Shown one piece after another: positions 6,969 to 9,520 of a stretch of 9,520 nucleotides of DNA (position 1 is the first letter of the stretch; every line of letters starts with the position of its first letter). Location of the stretch: NCBI GenBank assembly GCA_004524385.1, contig SDNM01000039.1, positions 1-9,520 on the forward strand, written 5' to 3'. Position numbers and translations under genes: made by a program. The notes beneath the pieces were generated by a model, which searched no databases, was not told the origin of the DNA, and saw only the letters and a program-made list of their open reading frames with translations. This stretch comes from Promethearchaeota archaeon (GTDB lineage Archaea; Asgardarchaeota; Lokiarchaeia; Sigyniarchaeales; SOKP01).

Positions 6969-7424
6969 TTAAAATAAATCTAAGTATGCTCTTACTTTAT
7001 TTTTTCCCTCAGGATTTTTAATATTCTCTAAAATTATTCTTGCCAATTCTTTCTTTTTACTAAAATAAATCTCCATAAATTCATCTTTAGTCATATCGGG
7101 ATACCTAATTGATAAGGCCATATCTCTTCTTGGGCACCCTCCACGCCTCATGCAACAATAAGATATTGAGCCAAAACATACTATATCAGAATCCCAATCA
7201 TTTTTTTTAGAAAAATTCTCTTTTATATTTATAAATTCTTCTGGAGAAAGTCCAATCTCGTTTAATGTTTCATCTCTTCTGCATTTATAGGCAAAAGCTA
7301 AAGAAAATCCGGGTTTACAACAAAAAGTTAGGGCTCTATAATCCCCTCCCATACAAATCGGGATAGGCGCATTTTTTTCCCAGCCAGGTAGGTCTCGAAG
7401 TTTATCTTGGTCTAATTTTATCAT
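6969..7424 (-). CDS. Methanogenesis marker protein 9-like cysteine-rich protein
   Basis: A 151-residue soluble protein with eight cysteines (24, 35, 36, 48, 83, 90, 91, 97). The blocks IPICMGGDYRALTFCCKPG (21-39), IGLSPEEFINIK (57-68) and CCMRRGGCPRRDMALSIRYP (90-109) match my recollection of the methanogenesis marker 9 family, first noted as conserved in methanogens and also present in some non-methanogenic archaea. Its biochemical role is unknown; the paired cysteines suggest an iron-sulfur cluster or other metal site, which is inference. The start at 7424 is preceded by a weak AGGGGA element about two bases away, and the gene begins 37 bp after the 3' end of tRNA-His on the same strand, so they may share a transcript. 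Together with ftr it points to C1 or cofactor metabolism related to that of methanogens, without showing methanogenesis. Confidence 0.75.
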   Translation of the reverse strand: MIKLDQDKLRDLPGWEKNAPIPICMGGDYRALTFCCKPGFSLAFAYKCRRDETLNEIGLSPEEFINIKENFSKKNDWDSDIVCFGSISYCCMRRGGCPRRDMALSIRYPDMTKDEFMEIYFSKKKELARIILENIKNPEGKNKVRAYLDLF

Positions 7425-7488
7425 ATTCCCCTATACTCCAATGCCGATTAATAAGAAGGAGGGCCCGGGGCGGGAATTGAACCCGCCT

Positions 7489-7517
7489 TACCCCACCGCA
7501 CGACTGGTCTTGCGATT
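7489..7517 (-). other. tRNA-His intron 3 (variable region, about 45/46), 29 nt
   Basis: Exon CCCT (7523-7520) pairs with intron GGGG (7494-7491). The bulges are AGA (7519-7517) and TAA (7490-7488), and the intron stem is ATCGCA/TGCGGT (7516-7511 / 7500-7495). Cutting after the second bulge base leaves a four-base variable region, AGAG. The unusual G48 in the product makes the exact boundary slightly less sure than for introns 1 and 2. Confidence 0.75.
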
Positions 7518-7530
7518 CTAGGGATTCACA

Positions 7531-7560
7531 ATAGGATCTCTTGAGAAACTCATAAGAGAG
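7531..7560 (-). other. tRNA-His intron 2 (anticodon loop, 32/33), 30 nt
   Basis: Exon GGGG (7566-7563) pairs with intron TCCT (7536-7533) with two G-U pairs. The bulges are ACC (7562-7560) and ATT (7532-7530), and the intron stem is TCTCTT/AAGAGA with an inner GAG-TTT-CTC hairpin. Cutting after the second bulge base gives GGGGAC joined to TGTGAATCCC, a normal seven-base anticodon loop. The position is one from the 5' side of the loop, not the common 37/38 site. Confidence 0.85.
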
Positions 7561-7577
7561 GTCCCCAATACTGACCA

Positions 7578-7607
7578 CTATATAAATCTTAGTCAAGCTA
7601 AGATTTT
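7578..7607 (-). other. tRNA-His intron 1 (D-loop, 15/16), 30 nt
   Basis: A BHB fold is complete: exon GTAT (7613-7610) pairs with intron ATAT (7583-7580). The 3-nt bulges are AGA (7609-7607) and AGT (7579-7577), and a nine-base intron stem AAATCTTAG/CTAAGATTT closes a CTTGA loop. Cutting after the second base of each bulge joins TCGTATAG to TGGTCAG and restores a standard D-arm. Confidence 0.85.
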
Positions 7608-7645
7608 CTATACGACCCGGGCCACCACTTGAGAACATTACTTAA

Positions 7646-7657
7646 TAAATTTAAAAA
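7646..7657 (-). promoter_or_regulatory. TATA-like element of tRNA-His
   Basis: On the minus strand, TTTTTAAATTTA lies 23-34 bp before the first base of the tRNA, the expected spacing for an archaeal TATA box driving a tRNA that starts near its mature 5' end. Confidence 0.5.
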
Positions 7658-7708
7658 GTAAAATGAAGATTGGTAAAAAAGTTTTATTCAAATTTTTTTA
7701 AATCCTTA

Positions 7709-8263
7709 CTAACTTACCACTTTTACCATGTAATCTAAAAATTGATCGATTGCATCACTTAAATCTCCAGAATTATCTACGATAAAGTCGGCTTCGGGTA
7801 ACTTTTGATGGGTTTTGGCTCTTTCTATTCTTTCCTGCAATTTTTCTCCACTTTCCCTTCCACGATTTTTAACTCGTTGTAAGGTTATCTCAAAAGGTAC
7901 TTCAATAAAAACTACTTTTATATTTTCATATTTTTCTCTCGCTTCTTTAATAATAGTTCTGCTTACATTTAAGACAACTTGATCACCTGCACTAAGCCAT
8001 TCGTCGATTTCAATGGGGACCCCATAATTTAATCCATAAATATGCCATTTTAGAGCAAACATTCCTTCTTTTTCCATCTGCATAAATCTTTCTGTAGAGA
8101 TACAATAATTGTCTTCAAACTCCGATGGTTCCCTTGTGATATAGCGTTTCACAAGATGAGCATTACCTTCAAACTTCTTTATAGCCCCCGAAATTATTGA
8201 ATCTTTCCCAGAACCGGAATTTCCTACTACTAAAAATAAAGTGCCTGAAAAATTTTTTTTCAT
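7709..8263 (-). CDS. phnN: PhnN-like ribose 1,5-bisphosphate phosphokinase
   Basis: A 184-residue P-loop kinase of the guanylate-kinase-like fold. PhnN (EC 2.7.4.23) phosphorylates ribose 1,5-bisphosphate to 5-phosphoribosyl 1-diphosphate (PRPP). The match to Escherichia coli PhnN as I recall it is strong along the whole chain: Walker A GNSGSGKDS (14-22; GASGSGKDS in PhnN), HLVKRYITREPSEFEDN (36-52), LKWHIYGLNYGVPIEIDEWL (71-90), GDQVVLNVSR (93-102) and the lid-like RVKNRGRES (130-138). The KDS ending of the P-loop and the W-H-x-x-G-L-x-Y-G-V block separate it from true guanylate kinase. No phosphonate C-P lyase gene is nearby, so a role in nucleotide or pentose bisphosphate metabolism is more likely here. 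The gene is divergent from the DtxR-type regulator across 102 bp, and a minus-strand T-run at 7675-7680 may end its transcript before the tRNA. Confidence 0.85.
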   Translation of the reverse strand: MKKNFSGTLFLVVGNSGSGKDSIISGAIKKFEGNAHLVKRYITREPSEFEDNYCISTERFMQMEKEGMFALKWHIYGLNYGVPIEIDEWLSAGDQVVLNVSRTIIKEAREKYENIKVVFIEVPFEITLQRVKNRGRESGEKLQERIERAKTHQKLPEADFIVDNSGDLSDAIDQFLDYMVKVVS

Positions 8264-8328
8264 TTAATCTCAAATAAAAATTAATTATATCTTGATCAAA
8301 TAAAATAATCAATCTTACAAGAAAAATT

Positions 8329-8356
8329 AAATATTATAAGTATATTTATAATATTT
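8329..8356. promoter_or_regulatory. Perfect 11-bp dyad over the dtxR-type promoter
   Basis: AAATATTATAA (8329-8339) and TTATAATATTT (8346-8356) form an exact inverted repeat around the 6-bp spacer GTATAT. It ends nine bases before the regulator's ATG and covers its TATA region. The size and place fit an operator for autorepression. All arm bases are A or T, so chance is not excluded. Confidence 0.5.
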
Positions 8357-8365
8357 GAATTACGA

Positions 8366-8785
8366 ATGGCAAATAATTCTAGTGAAAGTATAATTTCAAA
8401 GATTCCGGAGAGTTATCAAAGGTATTTAGATGAGATTTATATTATATCAAAGAAAAAAAAAGGAGGATGGGTTTCCAACAAAGAACTCTCTGAAAATCTC
8501 GATGTAAAACCAGCAAGCGTTTCAGGAATGCTAGAAAAATTAGAAAAGCAAGGATTAATTGACTGGAAACCGAGAAGATCAATAAGATTAACCGAAAAAG
8601 GAAAAATTATTGCGAAACAATTAAACGAGACTCATGAATTATTACGAGATTTTTTCCTAAAAGTTTTAGAAATTCCTAACGAAGAGGTTGTAGATAATAT
8701 CTCTTGCGAAATCGAGCATCATATTACTTCACATGTGAAAAAAAAACTAAAGGAATTCTTATCAAAATATTTAAAACAGATTTAA
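8366..8785 (+). CDS. DtxR/MntR-family metal-dependent transcriptional repressor
   Basis: A 139-residue regulator of the size of MntR, lacking the SH3-like third domain of long DtxR proteins. The winged helix-turn-helix occupies about 18-80: YLDEIYIISKKKKGGWVSNKELSENL, recognition helix KPASVSGMLEKLEKQGLI, and wing RRSIRLTEKGK. The dimerisation and metal domain carries H90 and the block C114-E-I-E117-H118-H119. The C-x-x-E-H spacing equals the C102/E105/H106 metal ligands of DtxR and IdeR, whereas MntR has Glu in place of the Cys. The usual N-terminal acidic ligand of MntR (D8) aligns with R19. This hints at an iron-type rather than manganese-type sensor, as inference. No Shine-Dalgarno element precedes the ATG and the TATA region lies 15-35 bp upstream, so the mRNA is probably leaderless. 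Targets are not visible; its own promoter dyad, and perhaps divergent phnN or the downstream gene, are candidates. Confidence 0.87.
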   Translation: MANNSSESIISKIPESYQRYLDEIYIISKKKKGGWVSNKELSENLDVKPASVSGMLEKLEKQGLIDWKPRRSIRLTEKGKIIAKQLNETHELLRDFFLKVLEIPNEEVVDNISCEIEHHITSHVKKKLKEFLSKYLKQI

Positions 8786-8837
8786 TTAAATTTGATAATT
8801 AATTGAAATATTTAACTCTAAAATTTTGAGGAAAATC

Positions 8838-9520
8838 ATGTCTAATAATCTAAAGAACTTAATAATTAAGGTACAGGAATATTTCAAGGATTTTACATGC
8901 TATATTGAGTTGTCAGATTTTAGGTCTTTTTTGTTGTTTACTTTAACCAGTCAGACGCCATCCAATATTTTAGCACAGATGGGATTGGGTGGATCGAAAG
9001 ATGTAATTAGTATGCCATATAATCCAATTTTTAACATTTATTATCAAAAAATCAATTTAATAGCATCTGGGTCTTTAATTGTTTATATCAAGAGCGATCC
9101 TGTTAAAGACGAGTTTATTATCGAAAAAGATGACCCTATTTTTAAAAATTTTTTAAATGCGAACGAAATTAGTCTCGCTTTTCGAGGTAAAGAAAAATTT
9201 ATTTTTCCTTTAGTTAGTGATTGTAGCTCTTTTGAAATTAATAGCAATCCAACTAAATTAACTGTAAAAATTGATGATTATTTTCATTCCTTAGAAAGCT
9301 TTTTAGCAATCTTGGAACCAAATGTTTTATTTGTTATGGATGGGAAAGATGAAACTGAACCCGATTTATTATTTACTTTCAATCTAATGCCTCAAATGCC
9401 AAATGAGTTAAACCAAAATGTCCTTAAAATTGACGCTTTCTTGGATAATGACCATAAAACTAAAGATATAACTTATTTGAAGCGAGAAGAGGATTATTCA
9501 ATCACATATTTAAAAAATAT
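8838..9520 (+). CDS. Unrecognised protein, 3' end outside the window
   Basis: An open frame of 227 codons that runs off the right edge without a stop. The ATG at 8838 has a GAGG ribosome site at 8828-8831, six bases away, and begins MSNNLKNLIIKVQEYFKDFT. The visible part has no signal peptide or membrane helix, and mixed alpha/beta character with many short hydrophobic strands (LIASGSLIVYIK, EISLAFRGKEKFIFPLV, KLTVKIDDYF, NVLFVMDG, LLFTFNLMP). It has only two cysteines and no nucleotide-binding or catalytic signature. I do not recognise a family. It starts 52 bp after the DtxR-type gene on the same strand, so it may share its transcript or have its own promoter in the short AT-rich spacer. 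Confidence 0.75.
   Translation, partial: MSNNLKNLIIKVQEYFKDFTCYIELSDFRSFLLFTLTSQTPSNILAQMGLGGSKDVISMPYNPIFNIYYQKINLIASGSLIVYIKSDPVKDEFIIEKDDPIFKNFLNANEISLAFRGKEKFIFPLVSDCSSFEINSNPTKLTVKIDDYFHSLESFLAILEPNVLFVMDGKDETEPDLLFTFNLMPQMPNELNQNVLKIDAFLDNDHKTKDITYLKREEDYSITYLKN

Larger units (their letters stand above)
7462..7623 (-). tRNA. tRNA-His (anticodon GTG) with three introns
   Basis: After removing three introns the gene folds into a 72-nt cloverleaf plus an encoded G-1. Acceptor stem GCCCGGG (7622-7616) pairs with CCCGGGC (7469-7463). U8 and C9 are followed by D-stem GTAT/GTAT around loop AGTGGTCA. The anticodon stem GGGGA/TCCCT (7566-7562 / 7524-7520) carries loop CTGTGAA with anticodon GTG at 7529-7527. 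The variable region is AGAG, and the T-arm is GCGGG-TTCAATT-CCCGC (7486-7470). G-1 (7623) opposite C73 (7462) is the tRNA-His identity pair, which independently supports the anticodon call. CCA is not encoded. Exons are 7623-7608, 7577-7561, 7530-7518 and 7488-7462. The variable region is short, and the base at position 48 is G rather than the expected C, so the third intron boundary could be off by a base or two. Confidence 0.9.

Noticed and set aside
7402..7638. 78-codon minus-strand reading frame across the tRNA-His locus
   Set aside because: It coincides with the intron-containing tRNA, whose stems, anticodon and identity pair explain the sequence; the translation resembles no protein.
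1..9520. CRISPR array, transposon, prophage or defence island
   Set aside because: No regularly spaced repeats, transposase, integrase, terminal inverted repeats or toxin-antitoxin signatures were found; genes look like ordinary chromosomal archaeal genes.

Overview
The window reads as chromosomal DNA from an AT-rich archaeon. The evidence is a formylmethanofuran:tetrahydromethanopterin formyltransferase, a methanogenesis-marker-9-type cysteine protein, an archaeal-style Hsp20, TATA-like boxes close to start codons with mixed Shine-Dalgarno and apparently leaderless starts, and a tRNA gene interrupted by three introns with bulge-helix-bulge (BHB) folds. A longin-like N-terminal domain on one protein and a eukaryote-like D-arm in tRNA-His suggest the Asgard lineage (Lokiarchaeia-like). 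That placement is inference; no marker gene here proves it.

Layout. 49-768 (-): seven-helix membrane protein of unknown function. 872-1798 (-): ftr, formyl transfer in the tetrahydromethanopterin C1 branch. 1941-2867 (+): longin-like domain plus helical repeats. 2873-4675 (-): large AAA+/STAND-like ATPase, ending 5 bp from the preceding gene in convergent orientation. 4881-6557 (+): a two-gene unit, a small heat-shock protein with a poly-aspartate N-terminus followed by a PAP2-family membrane phosphatase; a 15-bp tandem repeat lies just upstream of its TATA-like box. 6558-6968: a gap with a T-run terminator, one possible 51-residue ORF and a small palindrome. 6969-7424 (-): marker-9-type cysteine protein. 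7462-7623 (-): tRNA-His(GTG) with three introns. 7709-8263 (-): PhnN-like ribose 1,5-bisphosphate phosphokinase. 8366-8785 (+): DtxR-family metal-dependent repressor with a perfect 11-bp dyad over its promoter. 8838-9520 (+): the first 227 codons of an unrecognised protein that runs off the window.

No defence island, prophage, transposon or CRISPR array is visible. Functionally the window is a mixed housekeeping region: C1 metabolism (ftr, marker 9), nucleotide and sugar phosphate metabolism (phnN), stress and membrane (hsp20-PAP2), metal homeostasis (dtxR), plus likely lineage-specific proteins. The most striking element is the tRNA-His gene. Three introns of 30, 30 and 29 nt each satisfy a 3-nt bulge / 4-bp helix / 3-nt bulge geometry, and their removal gives a 72-nt cloverleaf plus an encoded G-1. 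Each intron's central helix uses one strand of a stem in the mature tRNA.
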